Source of the DNA: an uncultured Ruminococcus sp.
GTDB taxonomy: Bacteria > Bacillota > Clostridia > Oscillospirales > Acutalibacteraceae
DNA: 64,000 bases
NCBI GenBank assembly: GCA_902799245.1
Contig: CADBZY010000002.1
Location: 1-64,000 of the forward strand
Direction of reading: 5' to 3'
Shown here: one piece after another, positions 32,948 to 41,973 of the stretch
Layout: every line of letters begins with the position of its first letter
How positions within the stretch are numbered: the first letter of the stretch is position 1
Notes under the pieces: model-generated
Database searches by the model: none
What the model was told of the DNA's origin: nothing
Seen by the model: only the letters and a program-made list of their open reading frames with translations
Program-made: the position numbers and the translations under genes

Positions 32948-33961
32948 TTACCAGTTGTGATGAATCTGTTCCGTGTTTATATCCATTTTTTCCATGGAAT
33001 ATCCTTTTTCATAAAACAGCTCAATAATCTCAGGCAGCGCCTGCACCGTTGTTGCGGTCTTGTTGCCGGAGTCGTGCATGAGAACCACGACTGTTTTTTT
33101 ATCACCGATGGAATTCCTGACATTTGACAGCAACTTTTCAGGGGGTGTTTTTGCTTTCGCGGCGTCACGGCTGTCCACATTCCAGTCCTGATAGACATAG
33201 CCTCTTTCTGTGACGCTCTTTTTCAGTTTCTTCATCAGTCCTCTGCTGTATTTCCTGCTGATGGTGTTGCTGGAACCGCCGGGAAATCTCATGAGCTTTG
33301 TCCTGACGCCCGTCTGCTCATAGATATAATCGCTGATTCTGTTCATCTCGTCGAAGAAGGAGGCTTCTCCCGCGTAGACGCTGCTGTATTCATGCGAATA
33401 GGAATGCAGCGCAATTGTGTGACCGGCATTTACGATAGCCTTGTACTTATCCTCCATATCCTTATGGTATATCACAAAGAAAGTCGCCTTTACGTTGTAA
33501 TAATCCAGAATATCAAGAATGGCGTCTGTGTTCTCTGAGGGGCCGTCATCAAATGTAAGGTAGGCCACACAATCCTTTTTATGCGGAACAAAATTAATAT
33601 AATGCTCCATAGGCAACTTGAGTTCTCCGCCGTTGTTCTCCTCTTCTACAGATGAAGATTCTTTTTTTTCGGGAACGGACTCAGGCTGTGAAACGCTTTT
33701 GCTGCCTAATCCTAAATCCGACGAGCTTACCATTCTGTATCGTAATCCGTCACTGTCATAGACAGGCGACTTTCTCACAATACTTTCGTATTTAATCAAT
33801 TCGCTGCCGGAAACAGTGCCATTGGCGGAAATGGAGTATGCATTTTCACGGACATCCATCAGTGAAATCGCAAGACAGCCTGTCAGAAACGCCGCAATAA
33901 GCGCCATCGGAATATAAAATGAAAAACCCGAATCATGATTATTTTCTGACAACCGCACCAC
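32948..33961 (-). CDS. Membrane-anchored NodB/CE4 polysaccharide deacetylase (A)
   Basis: The 337-residue protein has a short cytoplasmic N-terminus, one membrane helix (about 15-35), a Ser/Glu-rich stalk and a NodB domain (about 135-330). CE4 motifs are TFDDGPS (the two metal/base Asp), HSYSHEY (metal His pair), RFPGGSSN, DWNVDS and VLMHDSG. Enzymes of this family remove N-acetyl groups from peptidoglycan or other aminoglycans and so change lysozyme resistance or polymer charge. It begins at GTG 33961 or a nearby GTG/TTG; GAGAGG lies just upstream, so the exact start is uncertain. A paralogue lies 70 bases upstream. Confidence 0.85.
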   Translation of the reverse strand: MVRLSENNHDSGFSFYIPMALIAAFLTGCLAISLMDVRENAYSISANGTVSGSELIKYESIVRKSPVYDSDGLRYRMVSSSDLGLGSKSVSQPESVPEKKESSSVEEENNGGELKLPMEHYINFVPHKKDCVAYLTFDDGPSENTDAILDILDYYNVKATFFVIYHKDMEDKYKAIVNAGHTIALHSYSHEYSSVYAGEASFFDEMNRISDYIYEQTGVRTKLMRFPGGSSNTISRKYSRGLMKKLKKSVTERGYVYQDWNVDSRDAAKAKTPPEKLLSNVRNSIGDKKTVVVLMHDSGNKTATTVQALPEIIELFYEKGYSMEKMDINTEQIHHNW

Positions 33962-34030
33962 ACCTCTCGTTTTTCAGTTGTTATCCTCTTCTGATCGCAT
34001 TATCATGCAACATATAATTATGCATAGAAT

Positions 34031-35077
34031 TTACCAATTATGCTGTATTGGCTCGGAATCAATTGTCAGCGGCTCTATCGTATAGCCCTGTGCCTTTACC
34101 GCCTCTATGATTCTGGGAAGCGCCTCCACCGTAGTGGTCTTGGATTTGCCTGTATCATGCATCAGAATGTCAACCACCGGCTTGTTCTTTTTCAGACCTG
34201 CCTTGACCTTTTCTACTAAAATATCCGGGTCACGGTTGATTCCGCTCGCGTCGGTGCTGTCAATGTTCCAATCGTGGTAGACATATCCCTTTTCGGTAAC
34301 GGATTTTTTCAGCACCTTCATGATGTTCTTGTTGTATTTCCTGCTCACGGTGTTGCTGGAACCGCCGGGGAAACGGATTATCTTTGAATCGACGCCTGTC
34401 AGCTTCTCCACATAATCATGGATCTTATTCAGATCGCTGTAGTAGCCCTTTTCGGTCTTATAAATCTTGCTGTAGGAGTGCGTGTAGCTGTGCAGCGCAA
34501 TGGTATGCCCGCGATCCGCTATCGCCTTGTATTTCTTTTCCATGTTCTTGTGATAGATCACAAAGAATGTCGCCTTTACGTCATATTGATCCAGAATATC
34601 CAGCAGCTTTTCCGTATTGATCGAGGGACCGTCGTCAAAGGTCAGATAGGCGACCTTTTCGTCGCTGCGTCTCTGGGTCTTTGTGGTGACAGTGATCTCA
34701 CTCACCGGATCCGCCGTTGTTTCCGTCGTCGAATCATTGAAGCTCCTGATGGAAAACTGTGTGCTCGTTGTAACGGTAGCGGTTGTTTCGTTATTCTCTG
34801 TTTCCGTCTGCGTCTGTGACTGTGTAGTGGATACAGCGGTAGTTGTCTGGGTAGCATTCTTGGTGATGACATAATACTTGACGCCGTTTTTGCCTTCCGT
34901 CTCCACAAAATCATAACCGCTGTCAGAAGCGCTGTCGTACGCGCTGCCGTCATCCACAGCCAGTGTACTTATATCGCTGTTTGTAATGACAAAAAACAGG
35001 ATCGCAGCAATCAGAGCCAATATCTCAAACGTAGCCAAAACAGGAATAATCCATCTCTTTTTGCCCTTTTTCTTCAC
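34031..35077 (-). CDS. Membrane-anchored NodB/CE4 polysaccharide deacetylase (B)
   Basis: The 348-residue paralogue of the neighbouring deacetylase has a lysine-rich start, a membrane helix (about 10-32), a long Thr/Ser stalk (about 70-145) and a NodB domain. Motifs are TFDDGPS, HSYTHSY, RFPGGSSN, DWNIDS and ILMHDTG. Both paralogues end in (H/Q)HNW. GTG 35077 is chosen because AGGTGGAG lies seven bases upstream; the TTG at 35101 has its only candidate site too close. The pair arose by duplication and differs mainly in stalk length, suggesting they act at different depths in the wall. Confidence 0.85.
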   Translation of the reverse strand: MKKKGKKRWIIPVLATFEILALIAAILFFVITNSDISTLAVDDGSAYDSASDSGYDFVETEGKNGVKYYVITKNATQTTTAVSTTQSQTQTETENNETTATVTTSTQFSIRSFNDSTTETTADPVSEITVTTKTQRRSDEKVAYLTFDDGPSINTEKLLDILDQYDVKATFFVIYHKNMEKKYKAIADRGHTIALHSYTHSYSKIYKTEKGYYSDLNKIHDYVEKLTGVDSKIIRFPGGSSNTVSRKYNKNIMKVLKKSVTEKGYVYHDWNIDSTDASGINRDPDILVEKVKAGLKKNKPVVDILMHDTGKSKTTTVEALPRIIEAVKAQGYTIEPLTIDSEPIQHNW

Positions 35078-35129
35078 GGCTTTTCTCCACCTTTTCAACA
35101 ATCCTTAGTATCAATTTTGTTTAACGTAT

Positions 35130-35158
35130 ATTATATCACAGCTGCGTTTTAAAGTGAA
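35130..35158 (-). promoter_or_regulatory. Candidate promoter of deacetylase B
   Basis: On the minus strand, TTCACT (35158-35153), 17 bases, TATAAT (35135-35130). The -10 is perfect and the -35 matches four of six. Confidence 0.55.
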
Positions 35159-35196
35159 TACTGATAACGGATTTTTTACAATTTGTAATTTGGTTC

Positions 35197-36924
35197 TCAC
35201 AAAAACATAAACAAATTCCAATAGAGGATATTGACAAGCGTGATGATAATGCCTTCAAGCGTCATGACGCGAAGGAATTTCGTTCCCTTTTTCATCGAAT
35301 CGCTCTGTCTGCTCAGCCCGATAATGATGGCGATTCCCGACACACAAAGTCCGGCCGCAATCGCCGCAATCACCGCAAAACCCCAGAAATAGGTATCAGA
35401 AGGGCGATAGCTTAAGCCGCTCCAGACAATATAGGCCACCATTCCGATCAGCCCGAGTCGAAGCAGCATTGCCACAGCAGCCCATCCGCCGAGAGGCCTG
35501 CTCTCGCCGCGGCGGAGTCTGCAAATCAGCATGACAATCAGCATAACCGGACAGAGGATAACGGAGATCAGCCACAGACCGGCAATGGTCATCTCGTAAA
35601 TCACCTGCCATATGCTTACGGAAAAACAGTCTCCGTAGGGAGCGCAGACAGCGCCGGTTTCCTTGTTCCGTACCCAGAATTGTCCGCTGTCATCCTCGTC
35701 AAAGCCGGTGATTGCGATACTGTACAGCTTTATCGGCCCGGTGAACACCGAACGCGCTGATTTGAAAATACCTGTGGGAAGCTCACGCTGTGAACCGAAA
35801 TATTTCAACTCGTCAAATTTGCCGAACAGCAGCTCCGGCATCTGACAGTTGTAAATTTCCTCGCCGGACTGATTGGTCATAACCGCCAAACCGATATTGT
35901 CCTCCGGTGAAAGAAGAATGTAGGCGGAGCAGCCAGCTGTATTTCCACCGTGACCGTACACCGGCTTTTCGTAGGGGATCATCCAGATTCCGTGGCAGCA
36001 GCGCGGAATGTCAGTGCCGTCATAATACAGCGACGGACTGAAAAGAAGATCATGTGTCTCCGGCTTTGCGAAAAGCCCGCTCTCACGGTTGAGAAGCGCC
36101 TGCGCGAACAGGAGATAATCACCGATAGTGGAGACACAGCTTCCCGCCGGATACATCGAAATAAAATACCGCGAAGGATCTAATCTCTTGCAGTCGGTGG
36201 TGTAGCATACCAGACTGTCCCACGCGTCGCGCACGAATTGATTGTCGGAATAATCCGGTTTGAGCGACGTATGCTTCATTCCGAGCGGCGCGAAGATGTT
36301 GGCGTTAATATATTCATAGAGCGGCTGTCCGGCAATGCATTCCACGATATATCCCGCCAGCGCAACGCCATAATTGGAATACGCTGTCACGCTGCCGGGT
36401 TCAAAGACCTGTTCCGGCTGCCGTTTTTCCAGAAGTTCTCCGAGTTCCGGTATTTCATCCTCACTGTCGGCAAACACATCCCAGAGTCGCTCCTGAAAAC
36501 CCGCGTTGTGATTCATCAGATTTAGCATTGTCACAGGCTTTTCAAACCGCAGGCTTTTCAGATAGCCCTCCGGAAGATACTGCCTAATATCGGTGTCAAG
36601 ATCGATTTTCCCCTGCTCATAAAGCTGCATCACGCTTGACCAGACCAGCAGCTTAGTTGTCGAGCCCCATTCAAAGACGGAATTCGGGTCGGTCTTTATT
36701 CCCTGCTCGATGTCGGTGAATCCGAAGCAGCCGGAATATAGTTCCTTTTCGCTGTCGAATACAGTGACAGCCATTCCCGCGGTGGTTTTCTCATGTTCGG
36801 AGACGAATTGTTCTATCTCTCTTCCAATGTTTTCGGTGTTTCCTGCTGCCCATGCATTGACGGCGCCGAAGCAGAGATACAGCATGAACAGAGCGATGAC
36901 GGAAATGCGTCTTTTGGTTTTCAT
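35197..36924 (-). CDS. Serine hydrolase of the beta-lactamase/PBP family with C-terminal membrane domain
   Basis: The 575-residue protein has a signal peptide (1-27), a class-C-like serine hydrolase domain (about 30-370) and four C-terminal membrane helices. The active-site S-x-x-K is STTK near residue 90, Y-x-N is YSN near 187, and the third motif is HGGNT near 323 (HxG in place of KTG). Relatives act as D-amino-acid peptidases or esterases at the cell surface and are rarely true beta-lactamases. Start ATG follows GGGAGGA. A 41-codon gene and a strong promoter lie directly upstream. Confidence 0.85.
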   Translation of the reverse strand: MKTKRRISVIALFMLYLCFGAVNAWAAGNTENIGREIEQFVSEHEKTTAGMAVTVFDSEKELYSGCFGFTDIEQGIKTDPNSVFEWGSTTKLLVWSSVMQLYEQGKIDLDTDIRQYLPEGYLKSLRFEKPVTMLNLMNHNAGFQERLWDVFADSEDEIPELGELLEKRQPEQVFEPGSVTAYSNYGVALAGYIVECIAGQPLYEYINANIFAPLGMKHTSLKPDYSDNQFVRDAWDSLVCYTTDCKRLDPSRYFISMYPAGSCVSTIGDYLLFAQALLNRESGLFAKPETHDLLFSPSLYYDGTDIPRCCHGIWMIPYEKPVYGHGGNTAGCSAYILLSPEDNIGLAVMTNQSGEEIYNCQMPELLFGKFDELKYFGSQRELPTGIFKSARSVFTGPIKLYSIAITGFDEDDSGQFWVRNKETGAVCAPYGDCFSVSIWQVIYEMTIAGLWLISVILCPVMLIVMLICRLRRGESRPLGGWAAVAMLLRLGLIGMVAYIVWSGLSYRPSDTYFWGFAVIAAIAAGLCVSGIAIIIGLSRQSDSMKKGTKFLRVMTLEGIIITLVNILYWNLFMFL

Positions 36925-36979
36925 GGTGATTCCTCCCGATCTTAAAATGATTCAAGTATCAGCTTGACCTGCAATGAGA

Positions 36980-37105
36980 CTATCTGACACGGTACATCCG
37001 CTTCATTCTTTTGGCCTCATCCCAGTCAAAGCCGAATTTCTCATAGAAAGGTACATTTTCCGGCGCAGCGCAAAGCTCGTTGTATTTCACTTTCAATACG
37101 CCCAC
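36980..37105 (-). CDS. Unannotated 41-residue protein with own promoter (GNAT-tail-like)
   Basis: GTG 37105 has GGGAGGG six bases upstream, and a strong sigma-A promoter lies 45 bases further up. The reading frame runs 41 codons to TAG 36980-36982, 55 bases before the serine hydrolase. The middle (ENVPFYEKFGFDWDEAKRM) looks like the C-terminal strand-helix of GNAT acetyltransferases. Two readings are possible: a real small protein co-transcribed with the hydrolase, or the tail of a lost acetyltransferase whose upstream part was replaced by a promoter. Good initiation signals favour expression. Confidence 0.5.
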   Translation of the reverse strand: MGVLKVKYNELCAAPENVPFYEKFGFDWDEAKRMKRMYRVR

Positions 37106-37149
37106 AGGACACCCTCCCGGATTCAAATTTTGATTCTGCTTATACAGCT

Positions 37150-37178
37150 ATTTTACCACTCCCTTCCTGTAATGTCAA
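37150..37178 (-). promoter_or_regulatory. Strong sigma-A promoter of the small gene and serine hydrolase
   Basis: On the minus strand, TTGACA (37178-37173, perfect), 17 bases, TAAAAT (37155-37150). The start would be near 37143, 38 bases before GTG 37105. The rest of 37106-37222 shows no other gene. Confidence 0.75.
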
Positions 37179-37222
37179 TTCATACAGGTAAAACTGACGC
37201 TTCCAAAAGGGATAATATAACC

Positions 37223-37259
37223 AAAAAAGCCCGCTGCACCTCTTCAAGGGCAGCAGGCT
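37223..37259 (-). terminator. Terminator of hisHF
   Basis: On the minus strand, AGCC-T-GCTGC pairs with GCAGC-G-GGCT, followed by six T. It lies about 90 bases after the hisF stop and just upstream of the promoter for the next unit, so it insulates the two. Confidence 0.78.
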
Positions 37260-37348
37260 CCGATGAACATACAAATTCGATAACAACGGCATACAAGCTA
37301 TCGCACGCATACATCTGCCGGCACAGTCAAACCGACTGAAAAAACATC

Positions 37349-38110
37349 CTACCTTCTCACCGAAACGCCGTTGTCGGCCAGATAATCTTTGAGGTCGGGA
37401 ATGGCAAGCTCCTTGAAGTGGAAGAGGGACGCCGCCAGTGCCGCGTCTGCCTTGCCGTATTCGAGCGCGTCGAGAAAGTGCTTCTTCTCCCCTGCTCCGC
37501 CGGAGGCGATCACAGGAATGCCGACATTCTCGCTGACGGTACGGGTCAGCTCTAAGTCATAACCCGTTTTCTGTCCGTCGCAGTCCATGCTTGTGAGCAG
37601 TATCTCACCCGCACCGCGCTTTTCGGCTTCCATCGCCCACTCCACCGCGTCAATGCCCATATCGACCCTGCCGCCGTTCTTGTAGATCGTCCATCCGCTG
37701 CCGTCCGCTCTGCGCTTGGCGTCGATAGCCACGACAACGCACTGGCTGCCGAATTTATACGCGGCTTCGGAGATAAGCTCCGGACGGAGAATGGCTGCGG
37801 AATTGACTGACACCTTATCCGCACCCGCACGCAGCAGCGCCGTAAAGTCATCGACCTTTCTGATGCCACCGCCGACCGTAAAGGGAATGAATACCGTTTC
37901 CGCAACGCGGCGAACCATATCGATAACGATGCTCCTGTCGTCCGACGAAGCGGTAATATCAAGGAAAACCAGCTCGTCAGCGCCCTGCTTATCGTAAGCC
38001 GCCGCGCATTCCACCGGATCGCCCGCATCGCGCAGGTCAACAAAGCTTACGCCCTTGACCACTCTGCCGTCCTTTACGTCGAGACAGGGAATAATTCTCT
38101 TGGCAAACAT
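37349..38110 (-). CDS. hisF: Imidazole glycerol phosphate synthase cyclase subunit HisF
   Basis: The 253-residue beta/alpha barrel cyclises PRFAR with ammonia from HisH to give IGP and AICAR in histidine synthesis. Catalytic Asp residues are in PCLDVKDG (Asp11) and AIDAKR (near Asp130). Phosphate-binding VGGGIRK and ASGGAGE are present. Length is normal. It starts four bases after hisH, as expected for the heterodimer. Confidence 0.95.
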   Translation of the reverse strand: MFAKRIIPCLDVKDGRVVKGVSFVDLRDAGDPVECAAAYDKQGADELVFLDITASSDDRSIVIDMVRRVAETVFIPFTVGGGIRKVDDFTALLRAGADKVSVNSAAILRPELISEAAYKFGSQCVVVAIDAKRRADGSGWTIYKNGGRVDMGIDAVEWAMEAEKRGAGEILLTSMDCDGQKTGYDLELTRTVSENVGIPVIASGGAGEKKHFLDALEYGKADAALAASLFHFKELAIPDLKDYLADNGVSVRR

Positions 38111-38113
38111 TTT

Positions 38114-38737
38114 TTATTTTCTCTCCTTTTCTATCAGTCCGGCAAAATTGCGAAGCATCTGCAAGCCTACGCTTCCGCTCTTTTCGGGATGGAACTGGGT
38201 GGCGAATACATTTCCGTTCCAGACCGCGGCGTGGTATTTTACGCCGTACTCCGCAACAGCGCTGACAACACTTTCATCGGTGGCTTCCAGGTAATAGCTG
38301 TGTACGAAATAGACATACGGATGCTCCGGCAAGCCCTTGAACAGCGGACAATCGCGGTCGTATTCAATGGAATTCCAGCCGATCTGCGGGATTTTCAGCC
38401 CCATATCCGACGGGAACCGCTTCACCTGGCCATGCATAAGCGAAAGCCCGGAAGCCTCCGGCGATTCCTCGCTCGCATCAAATAGCACCTGCAAGCCAAG
38501 ACATATGCCGAGGAAAGGCTTGCCGCTCGCCGCAAAATCCTTCACGGCGCTGACAAGTCCGCTCGCGGCAAGATGGTCCATCGCGTCGCCGAAGGAGCCG
38601 ACTCCCGGCAGCACCGCACCGTCGGCGGCCGAAATAACCGCCGCGTCGGAGGTCACAATATTCTCGCAGCCGATATGATCCAGCGCCTTCTGCACGCTGA
38701 GAATGTTTCCCGCTCCGTAATCAATGATAGCTATCAT
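38114..38737 (-). CDS. hisH: Imidazole glycerol phosphate synthase glutaminase subunit HisH
   Basis: The 207-residue class I amidotransferase supplies ammonia to HisF. The nucleophile Cys is in GICLGLQ (near residue 83), and the His-Glu pair is in QFHPEKSG (near 185). PGVGSFGDAM is the usual N-terminal block. No other his gene is nearby, so the pair is split from the rest of the pathway in this genome. AGGGTG precedes the ATG. Confidence 0.95.
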   Translation of the reverse strand: MIAIIDYGAGNILSVQKALDHIGCENIVTSDAAVISAADGAVLPGVGSFGDAMDHLAASGLVSAVKDFAASGKPFLGICLGLQVLFDASEESPEASGLSLMHGQVKRFPSDMGLKIPQIGWNSIEYDRDCPLFKGLPEHPYVYFVHSYYLEATDESVVSAVAEYGVKYHAAVWNGNVFATQFHPEKSGSVGLQMLRNFAGLIEKERK

Positions 38738-38776
38738 TTTATTATCACCCTGTTTTCTGCGTTCTTTAGTATCATT

Positions 38777-38805
38777 ATTCTATCACTAATTTTGCAAGAG
38801 TGCAA
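38777..38805 (-). promoter_or_regulatory. Candidate sigma-A promoter of hisHF
   Basis: On the minus strand, TTGCAC (38805-38800), 17 bases, TAGAAT (38782-38777). The leader would be about 35 bases, too short for a T-box or leader attenuator. Confidence 0.55.
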
Positions 38806-38866
38806 GTGAATTATTGTGCTTTATTGCACTACCATGCTAATTCGTTAAAGTAAAACAAAAAAGGAA

Positions 38867-38908
38867 ATGCGCACAGACAAATCATTGTGTGAATTTGCCC
38901 GTGCGCAT
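38867..38908 (-). terminator. Terminator of the CDP-glycerol transferase operon
   Basis: On the minus strand, ATGCGCAC pairs with GTGCGCAT, with nested CAAAT/ATTTG, followed by TTCCTTTTTTG. It lies 26 bases beyond the stop of the leftward operon. Confidence 0.75.
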
Positions 38909-38933
38909 CACAAAAAAGGAGAAATATAACGGG

Positions 38934-40550
38934 TTAGTCATGAAGAATAATATTGTCTATCACCTTGTCGCTTGCAAGTCCCTCGGTATTGTCGAAGTTC
39001 TCCCTGACAAAGCGATAGAGACGCTCCATTTCAAAATCGCCCTTGCCGATAGCGTCCAGAAGTTCCTCCGTGGTGCGGCAGACCTTGCCGGGCGCGTGAC
39101 GGTCGAGTGTGCGATGCAGACCGCGCATGAGTTCGTACTCCTCTTTGTCAAAGGCATAGAAGAGCATGGGCTTGCGGTGGAGCGAGAATTCGTATATATT
39201 GGACGAATAATCTGTGATAAGAATATCGGTGACATAAAACAGCTCGTTGATGTCCGGATAGCGTGAGAAGTCGATAATCCTTCCCGCATATTTCGGGGCG
39301 ATCTCCGGAGGAGTCATAATAAAGGGGTGCTGCTTGATGACAAACAGATATTCGTCTCCGCAAAAGTCATAAATCTTTTCCCAGTCGAGCATTTCATAGG
39401 GATAATACGCGGTTCGCTGGCTGGGACCCCTGAACGTGGGCGCAAAGAGGATGATCTTCCGCCCCTGCCAGTCGGGATTTTTGTCGTAAAAGTCGCGCCG
39501 GAACACGGCGACCTTTTTCGCGTCGAGATAATTGTCAAGCCGCGGCAGTCCGTAGGGCAGGCAGCGTTCGCGGTCTATGCCGAACACCTCGGCGTAGACC
39601 TCCCGCAGGAATTCGCCGCCGACAATGGCGTAATCGATCTGCCGGTAACAGCAGCGCCACGGGTTCGGGGTGCCCTTCTTGCCGAAGCGTGCGTAACCCA
39701 CCGCCTTGAAGCCGACGCCCGCATGCCACACCTGCACCAGCGTTGTCTTGGGATGAATCTTGACGTTATTGAAAAAGGTGGAATAATCGTCTATCAAAAT
39801 AACATCCTGCCGCGCGGTGATAAAGGCGAGCTTCAGCCATGTGCGGAGAATTTTCAGGTCGTTGTCGTCCTCGAGTATTTTGACAAAGAAGTACGACATT
39901 TTCAGACGCGTTTTGTCAAGACCGCGTTCCCTTATGCGGTCGTCGATGGCTTTCAGATTTCCGTTGATCGGACACCTTGACTCCGACATCAGCAGCACGC
40001 GCGTGCCGTTTTTCGGTGTGACATGAGATACGATCTGATAAATCAGATTGATGATGTTTTCCAGAAAGTAAATCAGCTTTTTGATAAATCGTTTTTTGAA
40101 TTTGGGCGCTTCAACTCTGAACTTGCGCTTGCGGATATTGTCGTTGCGCACCATATAGGTGAAAGTCATCTCAAAGATGAGCTTCTCACCGTCCCTGACA
40201 GGCACAAGGGTATACACGCAGGCATAGCAGGTTCCCGCGTAACGGAAAACCTTGTCCATACCGTTGAGGCAGTATCCGACCTCCAGGCTGATGGGAATGA
40301 CAGACCACTCTCCCCCACCGGTGCGGCATTTCAGATACCAAACGCCGTTGGAAAGCATTTTCGCGCCGCCGATATTAGTGACGTTGACGGTCAGTTCGCC
40401 TGTCTCAGGGTCAAACCAATCCACAGGATATACTTTGCCGCTGCCCTTGTCAGCGACCGCGAATTCAGCGCCTTCAAGGTCTCCTTCCAGCCCTGCTTTA
40501 AGGTAGATGTTGTCCCAGCGAAGCGTTTTTATCAAAATCGGGTTTTCCAT
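38934..40550 (-). CDS. CDP-glycerol glycerophosphotransferase family protein (TagF/TagB-like), with N-terminal extra domain
   Basis: The 538-residue protein has an N-terminal beta-rich domain (about 1-150) followed by the glycerophosphotransferase domain (about 190-520). Landmarks are VQVWHAGVGFKAVGYARFGKKG (near 270), PYGLPRLDNYLD, ILFAPTFRGP, FVIKQHPF and LITDYSSNIYEFSL, which carries the catalytic-region Ser/Asp. Such enzymes polymerise glycerol- or ribitol-phosphate onto a wall-polymer primer at the inner membrane surface. It starts one base after the stop of a second transferase, so the two are coupled. Acceptor and polyol are unknown. Confidence 0.87.
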   Translation of the reverse strand: MENPILIKTLRWDNIYLKAGLEGDLEGAEFAVADKGSGKVYPVDWFDPETGELTVNVTNIGGAKMLSNGVWYLKCRTGGGEWSVIPISLEVGYCLNGMDKVFRYAGTCYACVYTLVPVRDGEKLIFEMTFTYMVRNDNIRKRKFRVEAPKFKKRFIKKLIYFLENIINLIYQIVSHVTPKNGTRVLLMSESRCPINGNLKAIDDRIRERGLDKTRLKMSYFFVKILEDDNDLKILRTWLKLAFITARQDVILIDDYSTFFNNVKIHPKTTLVQVWHAGVGFKAVGYARFGKKGTPNPWRCCYRQIDYAIVGGEFLREVYAEVFGIDRERCLPYGLPRLDNYLDAKKVAVFRRDFYDKNPDWQGRKIILFAPTFRGPSQRTAYYPYEMLDWEKIYDFCGDEYLFVIKQHPFIMTPPEIAPKYAGRIIDFSRYPDINELFYVTDILITDYSSNIYEFSLHRKPMLFYAFDKEEYELMRGLHRTLDRHAPGKVCRTTEELLDAIGKGDFEMERLYRFVRENFDNTEGLASDKVIDNIILHD

Positions 40551-40551
40551 A

Positions 40552-41916
40552 TTATTTCGCCTCAGCGCTGAGTTCGCAGATAAAGTCCACTATGCGCTCC
40601 GCGGCGTGACCGTCCTCGTAGCACTGCTTGTCGTCAAGGAATTTTTTCACTGCTTCCGCATAATCGGCTTCATCAAAATCCATTATGTTTTTCGACAGCG
40701 TTTCATCGTTTTCGGCAATAGAAAACGGCGTTTCGCTCAGCGGATAATAGAAGCCTCTGGAATTGATATACTGCTTGATGTCGCGGGCATAAATAAACGC
40801 CGGCGCGCCTTTGAGCATAAAATCAAATATCCAGCTGGAATAATCGGTGATGCCCACATCAGCAGCAGCGATCAGCTCCTGCATGTCTATGTAGTCGCTC
40901 GCGTCGATGATGGAGTCGCGGTTGGCAACCATATGGCGCAGCTGGCTGTTGTGCCGGTTGTGCATGTGTGCCTTGACGATCACCTTCCACTCGCCGCCGA
41001 ATTTCTTCTCGAGGGTATCCTTCAGCTTCATGCAGTCAATCCTGATGGCGCTGACATCGGATTTATTGTCGCGGAAGGTCGGCGCGTAGAGCACCGTCCT
41101 GACACCCGGATCTATCTTATAGAATTTATACACCTTTTCCCGCAATTCCTTCATTCTCTGTTGGTCAAAGAGAATGTCGTTTCTCGGATGTCCGAATTTG
41201 AGCTGCGGCACATCGGGCCAGAAGGATGTGTGGAACACTTCTTCCTCGAACACGCTGTCAGTCACAAAATAGTCGATAAACTCGGCGGAGTGCTTTGCCA
41301 GCTTGATCCAGCGCGGATCGCCTCCGAGACGCTTGATGCCGAGAGAGCCGTGCCACAGGTCAATATAGACCTGCTCCGGCTTTTTGGGCATTTCCTTCCA
41401 TATGCAGTTGAGGGCGTTGTCAATCCAGATTTTTGCCGTACCGAGGGCAATATAACTGGCCAGGGAGCCTCTGAGTACTAACTTGACTCCGTCAGGGATA
41501 TTGTACTTTTCTTTGTGATAGAACACATCGCCATTCACGAGAAAAATCAACTCGTAGTTGAGACCGCGCCGGAGTATTTCATCGGCCACATACTTGCAGT
41601 TGCAGGTATAGCAATTCTGGAATGTGCCGAACACAATACGGTTGGGAATGATCTTCGCGTCTTTCAGCAGCTTACGGCGTTTGCGCGTGCCAATCGCCTC
41701 ATCGCGGTCGATAAAGAACTGGTTGACCGGATCAAAAAACTGCACGATGGCGTCGTGGATATTCCACTTGATCTTGCGCATAAAATTGCCTTCAGCCTTG
41801 GCAGTAATCCATATCGCCTTTTTGCCCTTTTTATCAAGGGTTATCTGCTGCGTTTCATCATCATAAACCTCAGTAAACAACTCGTTGAATGCATTCTTTT
41901 GCTCATCATTATGCAT
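40552..41916 (-). CDS. CDP-glycerol glycerophosphotransferase family protein (TagF/TagB-like)
   Basis: The 454-residue protein has the same transferase fold as its downstream neighbour. Landmarks are YIDLWHGSLGIKRLGGDP, FGHPRNDILFD, VLYAPTFRDN, VIVKAHMHNR and VGITDYSSWIFDFML. The N-terminal part (about 1-100) is charged and lacks the beta-rich domain of the other enzyme. ATG 41916 is taken, with GTGGGG upstream; GTG 41931 is an alternative. The two probably act in sequence, one priming and one extending a teichoic-acid-like chain. Confidence 0.87.
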   Translation of the reverse strand: MHNDEQKNAFNELFTEVYDDETQQITLDKKGKKAIWITAKAEGNFMRKIKWNIHDAIVQFFDPVNQFFIDRDEAIGTRKRRKLLKDAKIIPNRIVFGTFQNCYTCNCKYVADEILRRGLNYELIFLVNGDVFYHKEKYNIPDGVKLVLRGSLASYIALGTAKIWIDNALNCIWKEMPKKPEQVYIDLWHGSLGIKRLGGDPRWIKLAKHSAEFIDYFVTDSVFEEEVFHTSFWPDVPQLKFGHPRNDILFDQQRMKELREKVYKFYKIDPGVRTVLYAPTFRDNKSDVSAIRIDCMKLKDTLEKKFGGEWKVIVKAHMHNRHNSQLRHMVANRDSIIDASDYIDMQELIAAADVGITDYSSWIFDFMLKGAPAFIYARDIKQYINSRGFYYPLSETPFSIAENDETLSKNIMDFDEADYAEAVKKFLDDKQCYEDGHAAERIVDFICELSAEAK

Positions 41917-41973
41917 ATAAAAAAACCCCACGTCTTAATTAATATAAAACAAGCCTATTCATAAAACGGACGC

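Noticed and set aside
35197-36924. Beta-lactamase resistance gene
   Set aside because: The third motif is HGG rather than KTG, four membrane helices follow, and the family mostly holds cell-surface peptidases and esterases.
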